From Bradyrhizobium sp. BRP22 (GTDB taxonomy: Bacteria; Pseudomonadota; Alphaproteobacteria; Rhizobiales; Xanthobacteraceae), in contig NZ_JADYVX010000008.1 in the NCBI RefSeq assembly GCF_020194175.1, positions 62,001 to 126,000 on the forward strand: DNA of 64,000 nt, given 5' to 3'. A model generated the notes under the pieces. That model did not search any database. It was not told where the DNA came from and was given only the letters and a program-made list of their open reading frames with translations. Position numbers and translations under genes: made by a program. Below, in pieces: positions 9,426 through 18,187 of this stretch; position 1 is the stretch's first letter, and every line of letters starts with the position of its first letter.

Positions 9426-9687
9426 CGTGTCGGGTGATCACCCGAGAAACGCGGCGAAGTTCTTGACCCTCTGCACGTAGTCATGTTGGGTCTTCGGCGC
9501 GAACTTGCGGATCGTCATGTCTTCGATCATGCGCCGGCGCAACGGGCTTACTGCCTCGTCGGTCATGGGGATGCTCCTGTCTTGGGTGAAGGTTGCGAAC
9601 CCCTCATCTCAAGACAGGACGCGCGTTGCGATATCCTCTTGGCTCCGCCGCCAGCCGCTGGCGCCTACCGCGCGAGCGGTTTAGTCC
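9426..9687 (+). repeat. 262-bp direct repeat, copy 1, carrying an integrase N-terminal fragment
   Basis: This stretch is repeated almost exactly 1,890 bases downstream at 11316-11577, with three differences that I can find (9440, and two in the segment 9615-9631). On the minus strand it encodes the N-terminal SAM-like part of a tyrosine recombinase (TDEAVSPLRRRMIEDM, then QRVKNFAAFLG). Here the base change at 9440 turns a CGA codon into TGA straight after FLG, so the fragment is dead. The rest of the recombinase is missing. The two copies bracket a methyltransferase gene and an IS5-family tail. Confidence 0.9.
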
Positions 9688-10128
9688 ATTGACTCCAAGC
9701 GGAATTTTTTTGCTTTCGCTGAGTTGGGTCACCGCCGCAACTGTACCCGTAGCGAGTCTTGCTTTAATGCGCTCTCATCGGCTGCGATGGATCGCCGCAT
9801 TGTATGCATCTCGAAGATTTGCATCATCATCTCAGAAACATGGACCTGGTGAAATTCCAGGTGGTGCTTCTGGCCGCCCATCCGCCAGATAACGTCGCAG
9901 CCTCGACACACACTCTTTTCTGTTGTACGGGTAACGGTGAAATCACCGCTTCTCTGAACATTTAGGAACCGGGCTGTTTGAAAGCTGCTTCGATGAGGGT
10001 TTGGCGTCCGCCAGCCGGTGATCAGCGTGCCAGAGGGAACGAGGAAGCTGCGCAGGCCAGGCAGACTGATGCAAACTGCGATGTTTAATTGCCGTTTTCC
10101 CATTGAAAGCCGTCAAAGGAGCTAGGCA
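9688..10128. other. Non-coding stretch between repeat and methyltransferase gene
   Basis: No recognisable gene. A minus-strand open frame of 124 codons spans 9729-10103, but its translation has no family features and odd composition, so I do not call it. The only clear signal is the AAAGGAGC ribosome binding site at its right end. Confidence 0.4.
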
Positions 10129-10188
10129 ATGAGTGTGCGTTGGCAGGACAAGTCGGTCTTAGTCTACTCCGCCACGTCGCGGGCATAG
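10129..10188 (+). other. Short reading frame with strong RBS ahead of the TylF-like gene
   Basis: An AAAGGAGC site (about 10116-10123) precedes an ATG at 10129 that opens a 19-codon frame (MSVRWQDKSVLVYSATSRA) ending at 10188, six bases before the likely ATG of the methyltransferase. It is either a leader peptide whose translation feeds the next gene, or the original start of that gene separated from it by a frameshift. Both readings are inference. Confidence 0.35.
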
Positions 10189-10193
10189 ACAAC

Positions 10194-10925
10194 ATGTCAT
10201 CTGCGCGCAAGGTGTTGGTGGGGCTACTCGATCAGACAGGCGCCGGTAAGCCTTTGCGTCAGTTGCGACGTTGGCGCCAAGGGCGGCGCAAGGACTGGAC
10301 CCCGCTTGTTCCGCCAGAACAATTTGCGGCGTATTGCGGGGTGGCAATCGATGAACTAGGAAAACACGGCCATGAGTTTGGAGATTATCTGGAATTCGGG
10401 GTTAGCCGCGGGACCTCATTTGCCGCAATGCACGATGTGTTGGCCAAAAAAGAACTGAACACTGTCCGGCTTTTCGGTTTCGATTCTTTCGAAGGCTTGC
10501 CGCCCGAAGCCGAACGGGAGGGCTGGAAGCCGGGCGACTTCTACTCCAGCATTTCTGCCACGCGGAAGTATTTGAACGAGCGGGGGATCGACTGGACTCG
10601 GTCAACTCTCATCAAGGGGTGGTTTAAGGACACCCTGAACGACGAGACTATCCAGCAGTATAATATCGAACGCGCCAGTCTAATTATGGTCGATTGCGAT
10701 ATCTATTCGGCGAGCCGAGCCGCCTTGTGGTTCAGCGAGAGTCTCATCGGCGACCACGCAATCATTTTCTTCGATGATTGGGGCTCGGGACCACAGAAGA
10801 ACCGAATAGGTCAGATCGAAGCTTTTGATGAGTTTCTCGGTGCCTTCCCACATCTGAAAGCGGATCCGATGCCATCCTATTCCGAGAATGCACGAGTATT
10901 TCTGGTCTCACGAATTTTGGATTAG
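10194..10925 (+). CDS. TylF/MycF-family methyltransferase
   Basis: The protein of about 243 residues has the marks of the macrocin O-methyltransferase (TylF) family. They are YLEFGVSRGTSFAAM near residue 68 (SAM-binding loop), FGFDSFEGLP near residue 97, LIMVDCDIYSASRAAL near residue 163 with metal-binding aspartates, and IIFFDDWGSG near residue 191. Family members methylate sugar hydroxyls in natural products and surface glycans. The start is uncertain: the frame extends to 10140 with a TTG, but the best ribosome binding site serves an out-of-frame ATG at 10129. It sits alone between two copies of a 262-bp repeat, so it may have moved as a passenger. Confidence 0.85.
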   Translation: MSSARKVLVGLLDQTGAGKPLRQLRRWRQGRRKDWTPLVPPEQFAAYCGVAIDELGKHGHEFGDYLEFGVSRGTSFAAMHDVLAKKELNTVRLFGFDSFEGLPPEAEREGWKPGDFYSSISATRKYLNERGIDWTRSTLIKGWFKDTLNDETIQQYNIERASLIMVDCDIYSASRAALWFSESLIGDHAIIFFDDWGSGPQKNRIGQIEAFDEFLGAFPHLKADPMPSYSENARVFLVSRILD

Positions 10926-10960
10926 CTCGCCGACGTGCACGTGCGATCTAGGGTCTGGAC

Positions 10961-11315
10961 TCAATTGATCCACCAGGTCAGGGCAGCAGCGAGGAGGATT
11001 GTGGAGAGGAAGATATCGGCCCGCTTGTCATAGCGAGTTGCGATGCGTCGGAAATCCTTGAGGCGGCAGAACATCCTCTCGATGACATTGCGTCCCTTGT
11101 AGGCGGTTTTGTCGTGGCGGTAAGGATGCTTGCGGGTGGGGTTTGATGGGATAACAGCCTTGATCCGCCGTCCGGCATGGATCTCCCTCAGACTCCTGGC
11201 GTCATAAGCGCGATCGGCGAGAAGCCGCTTGGGCTGATGCCCCATCGCCAGCAGGCTGCGCGCCCCCCTCGAGATCGTGGAGGTTCCCGGCCGTGATTAA
11301 CAAGGCGCGCGCTCG
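10961..11315 (-). pseudogene. IS5-family transposase C-terminal fragment, frameshifted
   Basis: The minus strand encodes the C-terminal end of an IS5-family (DDE_Tnp_1) transposase. It reads RALLITAGNLHDLEG, then after a one-base insertion in a run of C at about 11265-11270, LLAMGHQPKRLLADRAYDA, and ends RNVIERMFCRLKDFRRIATR, TILLAAALTWWIN. The ADRAYDA aspartate and the N-V-I-E-R-x-F glutamate block are the second and third members of the DDE triad. The N-terminal half is missing; at 11316 the frame runs directly into the integrase fragment, forming a chimera. Not functional. Confidence 0.85.
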
Positions 11316-11577
11316 CGTGTCGGGTGATCGCCCGAGAAACGCGGCGAAGTTCTTGACCCTCTGCACGTAGTCATGTTGGGTCTTCGGCGCGAACTTGCGG
11401 ATCGTCATGTCTTCGATCATGCGCCGGCGCAACGGGCTTACTGCCTCGTCGGTCATGGGGATGCTCCTGTCTTGGGTGAAGGTTGCGAACCCCTCATCTC
11501 AAGATAGGACGCGCGTTGCGCTATCCTCTTGGCTCCGCCGCCAGCCGCTGGCGCCTACCGCGCGAGCGGTTTAGTCC
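11316..11577 (+). repeat. 262-bp direct repeat, copy 2, integrase N-terminal fragment on minus strand
   Basis: Second copy of the repeat at 9426-9687. The minus-strand start at 11456 gives MTDEAVSPLRRRMIEDMTIR, then FAPKTQHDYVQRV and FAAFLGRSPDT, the phage_int_SAM-like N-terminus of a tyrosine recombinase of the kind linked to IS91-type elements in rhizobia. The frame is open in this copy but is fused at 11316 to the IS5-family tail. The outer part (11457-11577) holds no gene and may be the end of the parent element. Confidence 0.9.
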
Positions 11578-11663
11578 TCTGGCCCTTCTCGGACCTCATG
11601 CAATGTCGGCTCCTACGCCGCTGTTGGGGGTAAGCGGACATCGCGGATTTATGAGTACACGCC

Positions 11664-12539
11664 CTAATTCGCGTCGAGTGGAAGCTGGGTTAGCTCGGAG
11701 ATGGGTGTGCGATAATCAGGATGAGCGAACAGATGGGCCACGAAAATCTGTTCGTGCCACGCTTGCGGAATGCGCCTGCCTGAGAACCGTAATCCGCTGA
11801 CAGGCGCGATTTTGATATCGTGGTGCTGCGCGTTGAACTCCTTGATGGCGAGCAATTCGCCGGTGAATTCGTTGTAGGCCCAATCAATGTCACCGACCAT
11901 ATCATCGAAGTAGCAGGCGACTCGCGGCAACAGATATCGATGGTTAGCCTCAAAGATCTTTAGCGCCGTGACCGTCGATGAATAGTAGTCAAGATCGAAG
12001 GCTATAAAACCAATCGGCGGAGGCTTCTCTCGCTCGGTAAAGTCTTGCAAGGTTTCCGCAACATCGCCGAGGAGTAGTCTGGCTATTTTGAGCCGCCCGC
12101 TCAATTTGGGGATGTCCATGGCAAAATAGCCGGATTGCCAGAGATAAGGTAAGTCGCGGTAGTCTACCGGCGCTGGCATGCCCTTTCCGGTATCGAAGCC
12201 GAAGACCACGATCTCCACTCCGGTCTCAGCGCGGACGGCCTCGGCATGTTGCTCCATCGCTATCAGCCCCGCACCGCCGGCGACGCCGAACTCGATACAC
12301 GAGATGCGGGAATGCTGGAGTTTGCGTGCCAGGATCGCCGCATGCAGCATGCAGTGTCCGTAATGTGCGCGCTCCACCAAGCCGTAATCGAGCTTGCGTT
12401 GGTAGGATTTTACAATCCCGTATCGTCGGTCCAGTGCTCGGAGGAGCAGATAGCGGGTAGGTATCGGGTCTTGCAGGAACAGCTTACGCCGAACCAATCC
12501 GCGCAATGCGCTGGCCAGATTTTTGCTGGGGAATCGCAT
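11664..12539 (-). CDS. Class I SAM-dependent methyltransferase, TylF-like architecture
   Basis: The 291-residue protein shows CIEFGVAGGAGLIAMEQHA near residue 81 (SAM-binding loop), VFGFDTGKGMPAPVDYRDLP near residue 112, IAFDLDYYSSTVTAL near residue 179 and ACYFDDMVGD near residue 208. The order EFG / FDxxxGMP / DxDxYSS / FDD matches TylF-like enzymes, although it is longer and divergent. The N-terminal 70 residues are basic and may contact a membrane or partner. It is transcribed away from the repeat region and toward no other gene. A role in methylating a surface glycan is inferred from the surrounding genes. Confidence 0.78.
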   Translation of the reverse strand: MRFPSKNLASALRGLVRRKLFLQDPIPTRYLLLRALDRRYGIVKSYQRKLDYGLVERAHYGHCMLHAAILARKLQHSRISCIEFGVAGGAGLIAMEQHAEAVRAETGVEIVVFGFDTGKGMPAPVDYRDLPYLWQSGYFAMDIPKLSGRLKIARLLLGDVAETLQDFTEREKPPPIGFIAFDLDYYSSTVTALKIFEANHRYLLPRVACYFDDMVGDIDWAYNEFTGELLAIKEFNAQHHDIKIAPVSGLRFSGRRIPQAWHEQIFVAHLFAHPDYRTPISELTQLPLDAN

Positions 12540-12879
12540 TTATCCCTCGGCAATGTAAGAAGATGGGTGTTGAGTAAGTGTCGCCGTTTGCAGTTCTGGT
12601 TGTTGGCTGAGTCCTCGCAGCTGAGCATGCAAAGCCCAACGTCGTCCGCCACACAGTCCGGTACCCTTCAACAAGCCGCATCACCTGTCTGACTGGATCC
12701 CTCCCAAGGCGGAAAGCGGGCGCGCCAGACACCATGCTTTGGCCTTCGTATTCCCGTTCACCCGATCGCTCCTCAATCCGGTGTCTCAACGGGAGGACGC
12801 AGAACGAGCAGCGAAGTGGTGGTGAAAACCGTGATGGTTCCTTTCTCGCCATTGTTACAAGAGTCCGAAGAAGCCGAAG
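12540..12879. other. Intergenic, no gene recognised
   Basis: About 340 bases between two minus-strand methyltransferase genes. A 122-codon minus-strand frame (12484-12852) overlaps the start of the downstream gene and has no recognisable features. The composition suggests decayed DNA. I see no element that I can name. Confidence 0.35.
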
Positions 12880-13629
12880 TCAGGTCCGTCCTAAGATCAC
12901 AGCCGCAAACTTTTGCATCGTAGCGCGCGGAAGCTTGTGGAGGAGAGGTTTAAAGGCAATCTGTGAGTACGACGCGATCGGCTCGTATCGGTCGGGATGC
13001 ACGATGTTGCACGGCAGTTGAGTAATGCCGTTGACTTCTATGTAGTCGCCAACGCGAGCGATGAGATCGCGACGATCATGGTTCACGTAAAGTAGCATGT
13101 TTTGTTTGTACCAAACCGCAACATCGGTCCGGTTCCAAAGCTGCGATCTAAAAATATCGAATAAGTCGAAGCCCTCACCTGCGAAGAGATCCGCCCAATA
13201 AGATTGCCACCGCTCGTTTACATGCCGAAATCCGCCCTGAAACGGAATGGCCGCACCAAAGAGAACCACATCGCTGTGGCGGACCATGTTCTGCACGAAC
13301 ACTTTCGAGAACTGCGGCTCGACGTGTTCGGCGACCTCAAGGCTCACTGCCAATGAAAACTTGTGTTGAAGGTCGAACGGCTGTGAAAGATCCCGAATGC
13401 TAAAGTTGGTCGGCTCTATCTGAAGCTTCGCTGCATCGGTCCATGGACCGTCAATGCCAGCGATCACCGCTACCCCGCATTCCTTGAACGATACAAGCCA
13501 TCGCCCATCACCGCAGCCCACGTCGAGTACGGACTCGAGTCCAAAGAGCGAATGCAGAACTGGAGCAACAAAACTGGCCGACGACAGCGTGAGATCGCCA
13601 TGGGACTGGTGCCAGGAAAAGTCGTACAT
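12880..13629 (-). CDS. Class I SAM-dependent methyltransferase (Methyltransf_23-like)
   Basis: The 249-residue protein opens MYDFSWHQSHGDLTL. It has VLDVGCGDGRWLVSF near residue 34 (motif I), GIDGPWTDAAKL near residue 58 and LAVSLEVAEHVEP near residue 92 (the xEVAEHV motif of Methyltransf_23/11 enzymes). VLFGAAIPFQGG near residue 119 is the strand after the active site. The glycine-rich loop and spacing are intact, so it should bind SAM. The FRHVNERWQSYWADLF segment (helix after motif III) is common in polysaccharide-cluster methyltransferases. It is minus-strand, near glycosyltransferases; substrate unknown. Confidence 0.85.
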   Translation of the reverse strand: MYDFSWHQSHGDLTLSSASFVAPVLHSLFGLESVLDVGCGDGRWLVSFKECGVAVIAGIDGPWTDAAKLQIEPTNFSIRDLSQPFDLQHKFSLAVSLEVAEHVEPQFSKVFVQNMVRHSDVVLFGAAIPFQGGFRHVNERWQSYWADLFAGEGFDLFDIFRSQLWNRTDVAVWYKQNMLLYVNHDRRDLIARVGDYIEVNGITQLPCNIVHPDRYEPIASYSQIAFKPLLHKLPRATMQKFAAVILGRT

Positions 13630-14047
13630 CCTTCACCTCCACCGACGGTTTGGCACCGCAGTCTAGCCCAATTCCTGGCAGGGGGGATAGCTTGCCGAGA
13701 ATATGGTGGTGCACCAGCAAACCTGTTCCAAGCGATAGACGTCCAACCATGAGCTTTGATTGTCAATCCATTCTTGCCGCCTCACTTGGCGAAATTCGCG
13801 GTTGTTGTCCAACCGCTCTCCCGATGTTCAATGCAGGAACGGCGAGCGGCACGGTTTGCGGGCCAGCGAGCGGAGCGAGCGCCATGTCCCCTTCGGCGGG
13901 GCAGGGCATCTTAAAGGAGGCAAAATTTGATCTGGGAACGTACGATACTCCGGTTTTCTAAAATGGTCGGAGCACCTTACGAGACTTGAAGCTCGGTTTG
14001 ACAAGGGGTACCCCGGAAGCGCAAGATCGCGAGCGACGAAGACCAGA
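13630..14047. other. Intergenic, no gene recognised
   Basis: Divergent region between a minus-strand methyltransferase and a plus-strand glycosyltransferase. A plus-strand frame at 13650-13961 overlaps it but shows no family features. TAAAGGAGGC near 13912-13921 looks like a ribosome binding site but has no well-placed start codon and long frame after it, so it may be a relic. Confidence 0.4.
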
Positions 14048-15322
14048 ATGACGATCCTCGCATCGTTGTTCTATCAGGTTGTGCGACTAACGAAAGTTGC
14101 GGGCGCTCGCCTTCAGCGAGGAGCGCTGTGGACGAATATTGAATCCGCGGTGACTACGTGTCGCCTGGCGCGTCGGCGAAGCGCTTGCTGCATTCGGAAG
14201 TCTGGCATGCAACCTGGGACCGATAGCATTGAAGACAGGAGAACCTGGACAATCAACGGTCGATTCGTAACTCAGCGCGTCACGGGTGTTCAACGCTACG
14301 CGTACGAGATTGTACGGGCGCTCAATGATTTGCTTGCGCAAGATCCACATGTCGCCGCACGACTGGCGTTACGGTTGGTACTGCCGCCTGCCGTGGAATC
14401 TGAACCCGAACTTTCAGATATCACCATTTGCCGCACTGGCTTCGGATCGGGCCACGCCTGGGATCAGCTCGTTTTGCCGCTGTACGGGGGAGCGGAGGTA
14501 CTGAGCCTCGGAAATTTCGGTCCGCTTCTCGCACGAAATCACATCGTGTGCATTCACGATGCGAACGTCTTTATTGAGCCGGAAAGCTATTCTCGCACCT
14601 TTGGTCTTGCCTATCGAAGCGTGATGCCACTGGTGGGCAAGCGCGCGAGAAGGGTCGCCACCGTATCGCAGTTTTCGGCCGATATGCTTGTCAAGTACAG
14701 TGTCTGCCGGCGAGAACAGATCTTCATCGCTCCCAACGGCCATGAACACGCACTGCGATGGAACGCGAGCCGCGCCAGAGCGGAAATCCACAATCTCAAA
14801 CATCCGTATGTCCTCCTGCTTGGCAGCACAGCCAAGCACAAGAACCTCGACGTTATTCTTCAGCAGGCAGAAAGGTTGGAAGCGGCGGGAATCAATATCA
14901 TCGTTGCCGGAGGCGCGTTCAGCATTTTTTCTTTGGGCGCGATCGACCTGAACCGATCAAATGTTCATTGTGTTGGCTACGCCGGCGAGGACGATTTGGC
15001 TGCTTTGTATGAGGGGGCACTTTGTCTGGCTTTTCCGTCCAGGACAGAAGGCTTCGGACTTCCACCACTGGAAGCGATGGCGAGAGGTTGTCCGGTCGTT
15101 TCGTCCAGTGTGGCAAGTCTGGTCGAAGTAGGGGGCGATGTGGCTCTGTACGCCGACCCAGATGATGGTGACCGCTGGGTAGAGACAATCGTCGCTCTCT
15201 CGCAAAACGAAAGTCTTCGCGCGACAATGTCGGATAAGGGTCGAAGCAGGGCAAGGCTGTTTTCATGGAGGCGTAGCGCACAAGTCTATCTTGACGAAAT
15301 CGAGCGCCTTTTGCCCAAGTAG
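14048..15322 (+). CDS. Glycosyltransferase family 4
   Basis: This GT-B enzyme carries TINGRFVTQRVTGVQRYAYE near residue 62, the acceptor loop of 'mannosyltransferase-like' GT4 proteins. Further on are VATVSQFSADML near residue 202, YVLLLGSTAKHKNLDVI near residue 254, and ALCLAFPSRTEGFGLPPLEAM near residue 325 with the EX7E motif EGFGLPPLE that holds the nucleotide-sugar. The C-terminal helix FSWRRSAQVYLDEI is standard. The GT4 homology begins only at about residue 60; an internal ATG at 14207 gives a protein of normal length, and the first 53 codons look unlike coding sequence. It is the only plus-strand gene of this part and is probably a surface polysaccharide transferase. Confidence 0.88.
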   Translation: MTILASLFYQVVRLTKVAGARLQRGALWTNIESAVTTCRLARRRSACCIRKSGMQPGTDSIEDRRTWTINGRFVTQRVTGVQRYAYEIVRALNDLLAQDPHVAARLALRLVLPPAVESEPELSDITICRTGFGSGHAWDQLVLPLYGGAEVLSLGNFGPLLARNHIVCIHDANVFIEPESYSRTFGLAYRSVMPLVGKRARRVATVSQFSADMLVKYSVCRREQIFIAPNGHEHALRWNASRARAEIHNLKHPYVLLLGSTAKHKNLDVILQQAERLEAAGINIIVAGGAFSIFSLGAIDLNRSNVHCVGYAGEDDLAALYEGALCLAFPSRTEGFGLPPLEAMARGCPVVSSSVASLVEVGGDVALYADPDDGDRWVETIVALSQNESLRATMSDKGRSRARLFSWRRSAQVYLDEIERLLPK

Positions 15323-15488
15323 ATTGCAAGGCGATGGCTCGCGCTCCAGGCGCGGTGTCATATCGCCTTTAGGACTAGCCTTGCTCGACGGCCTTATCCA
15401 GCTTGAAGTTCACTCTCGCCCGCGACGGAGGCCAGTGCGCGAAGCGCAGCCACATGATGGCGGTGCCACCTAGGCTTGATCGTCAATT

Positions 15489-15689
15489 CTAAGCGATAAA
15501 ATGCCAGACTAGCCACAAAATGCCGGACCACAATGCGATGCCAATCGCGAGAGCTCGAATCCATGGCCAAGGCGACGAGTATCTTAACGGCGACCCCGCA
15601 GGCGTAGCGCTCTCTGCCGTGAAAGCTTGGGTAGTGACCCTATCCTCATCGGAGCTGGTATCACGATACCTATGCTCGGACTTCACCAT
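15489..15689 (-). CDS. Small single-pass membrane protein
   Basis: A 66-residue protein with a charged, flexible N-terminus (about 42 residues, many Ser/Thr/Glu) and one C-terminal membrane helix, RALAIGIALWSGILWLVWHF. A GGTAAGGCAG stretch lies some 12 bases upstream of the ATG. There is no homologue that I recognise and no operon partner. Tail-anchored topology with the N-terminus in the cytosol is the simplest reading. It could be a chance frame, but the clean hydrophobic block ending at the stop argues for a real gene. Confidence 0.45.
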   Translation of the reverse strand: MVKSEHRYRDTSSDEDRVTTQAFTAESATPAGSPLRYSSPWPWIRALAIGIALWSGILWLVWHFIA

Positions 15690-16462
15690 GTCTCGTCTGC
15701 CTTACCGCCACCGCTTTCGTATTTGTGTTGTTCTCTAAATGTTCTTACTGTCACCACACTTTAGCCGAAATTGAGAAAGGATGAGATGGTTTCTTGTGCA
15801 TTCACAATTAAATTTCCTCTGTTGGCGCCCGGCAGCAACTGGTTCGGAAATGCCTCTGCTCTGTCGGGCGCTGCGAGAACTCCCGCAGCAGGTTTGCTCC
15901 GGGATGACACCATGATCTGGGACAGGCTCTGCGCCATGCGACGGTCTTCAAGCCACAGCGGGATCGTTTCGTGCGCTTGGAGTTAACGTGACACGAGCCG
16001 CTAGCGAAGCGATCCGCCTGCGCACCGTTGAGCGAGTTGATGGCTGATCGTACGCGCGCATCATTGGGCTGCAGGGACTTCGAATAGCAGATCGCGACCG
16101 ATGCTGTGCAGTAACTCTGCTTGTATCGAGGAGCTGGGGTGCGTCGACGTACCTGACTGATCCGGCGCGTGATCAACGGTGACCCGGCCGGCGACAGCGC
16201 GGGATGCCACACGAGGGATCGGCTGATTTGCTCGCGGCCGGATCATCGAACTTGCTGTATTGCTCCATCCGCTCAAGCCTGATCAGTGAGATGCGGTTTG
16301 ACAACCGTGCCTACTGGACATGACCCGGCAGCTGCTTTGAAAGTGTAACCCACTTCTGCCTCACGATCTAGGTCCGGCGACCGTCAAATTGCGCGAGGTT
16401 GCAATGCCGAAATATTCGCATACCGGTTGTTCTTGTTGACGCCTACCTTCTCACGCGCTCCG
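15690..16462. other. Long stretch without a recognisable gene
   Basis: About 770 bases with only short frames. A 58-codon minus-strand frame beginning MAQSLSQIMVSSRS (about 15766-15939) and a 71-codon frame at 16061-16276 are open, but neither has a ribosome binding site or motif that I would trust. The region looks like eroded sequence between island modules. Confidence 0.35.
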
Positions 16463-16888
16463 TCAGCTGCAGGAACGACGCCGTCCATCGTAGCCCGTGT
16501 ACGTTCGGGATGATGGGTCGTAGGTTCTGTTCTGAGTGCAGTCGCCCGACTTCTTGGTGCGGAGGGATGACTTGTTTGGCGGCGGAACTGATCCAGTTGA
16601 TTTCTGGTCTGGCGCCTCGCCGGGGGCAGCGTTGTCAGGTGGTTTTGCGGCGTTCTTGTCTTCAGAATTCTGCCCTGCCGCCGCCGCGCGATGCCGTTCA
16701 ATAAGCTCCTTGCATTGGATGGGGAAAACGATCTCTCCAGAGGCAGTTAGACCGATCGGCATGCAGCCGCCAGGTGGCACATCTTCAACGACCGGGCGTG
16801 GAGCATTGTTCTCCTGCGCCATGCTAAGCGTCTGAGCAAGAGCTGCGGCGCTCACAATTGCGATGGTTGCCATCAGTAGGCGTTTCAT
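16463..16888 (-). CDS. Secreted protein with BA14K-like C-terminal motif
   Basis: The 141-residue protein has a clear signal peptide (MKRLLMATIAIVSAAALAQT, cleavage near residue 24), a short domain with a Cys pair (GGCMPIG and FPIQCKEL), a long low-complexity Pro/Ala/Ser/Asn linker and a C-terminal GDCTQNRTYDPSSRTYTGYD followed by GRRRSC. That tail matches the 'C..R.YRSYDPxSGTYxGYDGRRxxC' repeat of BA14K-family proteins, a small immunoreactive periplasmic/lectin-like family of Rhizobiales. Two Cys at both ends of the motif suggest a disulfide. It stands alone; a periplasmic or surface role is inferred from the signal peptide. Confidence 0.75.
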   Translation of the reverse strand: MKRLLMATIAIVSAAALAQTLSMAQENNAPRPVVEDVPPGGCMPIGLTASGEIVFPIQCKELIERHRAAAAGQNSEDKNAAKPPDNAAPGEAPDQKSTGSVPPPNKSSLRTKKSGDCTQNRTYDPSSRTYTGYDGRRRSCS

Positions 16889-17394
16889 TGGAAAACTCGC
16901 TCAATGCTCTGACGAGCAATCCGGTCGAACCAAGTGGCTCAAAAATTGCCTTATTTGGATACCGGAAATACGGTGGAACTGAGGAGAATGACAGATAAGA
17001 CTACCCGGCTGCTGTCGCGCCAGACGAATGTTCGTCTCTCTGCAACGGCAAGCCGAACGATCGGCTTCAATCGAAAGCTGACGGCACGCAAAAATGTTCA
17101 GATGGGAGATTTCAATTTCAACGAATCTGACCCAATGTGCAAATCGTTCGTTGAGGTGATCGTCGATATCTCCAGCCGACGAACGGACCGAAATTTGCCA
17201 CTGGCGATTTCTGCGACAGGAACCTGTTCCAGCACACTTTCAATCAACCTAACATCGACGCGGTCTTTCGTTGGCTCCTAGCGCAGGTTGCGCTGATCCC
17301 ACGCTCATGCTCTCCACTCCGCCGATAGAGTCTCGGTCTGCTGTAACACGCTTTGGACCGCATTCCTCCTGCAAGTCGGGCGGATACCTACCGA
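16889..17394. other. Intergenic, one doubtful open frame
   Basis: A GTG-initiated plus-strand frame of 115 codons (16934-17281) has no membrane segment, motif or ribosome binding site, and its amino-acid make-up is not convincing. I leave it uncalled. Otherwise I see nothing in this stretch. Confidence 0.35.
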
Positions 17395-18114
17395 TTACAA
17401 CGGTTTCGTAGCTTCCATCGTGATAGTCTCGAGCTTGAGGAAGCCTACCGGCATCCGGGTCTCGTTTTCAAGGCCTGACAGTTCATCATGGTCGCTGATA
17501 TTCAAGCTGCAACGCTTGATGTTTGAGAATCGAGCAGAGCCGAGGGACCGCGATAGCGACTTCTCGTCGTAGATAAACTGATGGCCCCAATCTCGAACGA
17601 AATTATTGACTACATACGAGCCGCTGGCGTCCGGAGCCCACTTCACGAAGTTATCAGTTGACCACTTGATGTAGGCCTTTTGCAGGTCCGATTTCTCGCC
17701 TTGGTAAAGCCCGACGACGAAATTGAGATCTGGCGTCGAGACACGAATTGTTCCGCCTGGCTTGAGAACGCGGTAACATTCTTCAAGCATCATCTGTCCC
17801 GCTGTGTACGGGATATGCTCGATCATGTGTTCGCTAAAGACAAAATGGAAGGTGTTTGAGGGAAGCGGGAAAACGGAGGTTGCATCGAGATGCAAAACGT
17901 CCGCTGCTGACGGGAAAAGATCGGAATTCAGCCAGCCGGGTAGTTTGTTGGATCCGCAACCCAGTTGAAGTTTTCGGACAGGGCTTGACGCCAGATGCCT
18001 CTCGATCAGGGCACGATCTGTTCGACCGAATCCGCGCTTAATGTTCCATTTTGTTCGTCGAACTGCGTCCAGCAATCCAACGTGATCAAGTGCTCCTTTG
18101 ACCCGATTCTTCAT
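17395..18114 (-). CDS. Class I SAM-dependent methyltransferase (Methyltransf_11-like)
   Basis: From the Met at 18114 the protein has 239 residues: RKLQLGCGSNKLPGWLNSDL near residue 46 (SAM-binding loop with the characteristic LGCGxxxLxGWxNxD of this group), FVFSEHMIEHIPY near residue 90, and CYRVLKPGGTIRVSTPDL near residue 110. This group is common in capsule/LPS clusters, where it is annotated as a methyltransferase of unknown acceptor. The upstream in-frame extension to 18225 overlaps the preceding gene and lacks homology, so I reject it. It lies 73 bases downstream of another methyltransferase gene and is likely cotranscribed with it. Confidence 0.85.
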   Translation of the reverse strand: MKNRVKGALDHVGLLDAVRRTKWNIKRGFGRTDRALIERHLASSPVRKLQLGCGSNKLPGWLNSDLFPSAADVLHLDATSVFPLPSNTFHFVFSEHMIEHIPYTAGQMMLEECYRVLKPGGTIRVSTPDLNFVVGLYQGEKSDLQKAYIKWSTDNFVKWAPDASGSYVVNNFVRDWGHQFIYDEKSLSRSLGSARFSNIKRCSLNISDHDELSGLENETRMPVGFLKLETITMEATKPL

Positions 18115-18187
18115 CGCAAAGCCTCCGACTGATTGCATTGCAACAGTGGTTTGCCCACGACGCTCGGAACGGCCTAGACCCCTTGTG

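Noticed and set aside
12484..12852. 122-codon minus-strand frame upstream of the TylF-like gene at 11664-12539
   Set aside because: It overlaps the start of that gene in another frame, has many Arg/Thr/Ser runs and no recognisable family.
16934..17281. 115-codon plus-strand frame
   Set aside because: No ribosome binding site, no motif, no hydrophobic pattern; probably chance in a region of decay.
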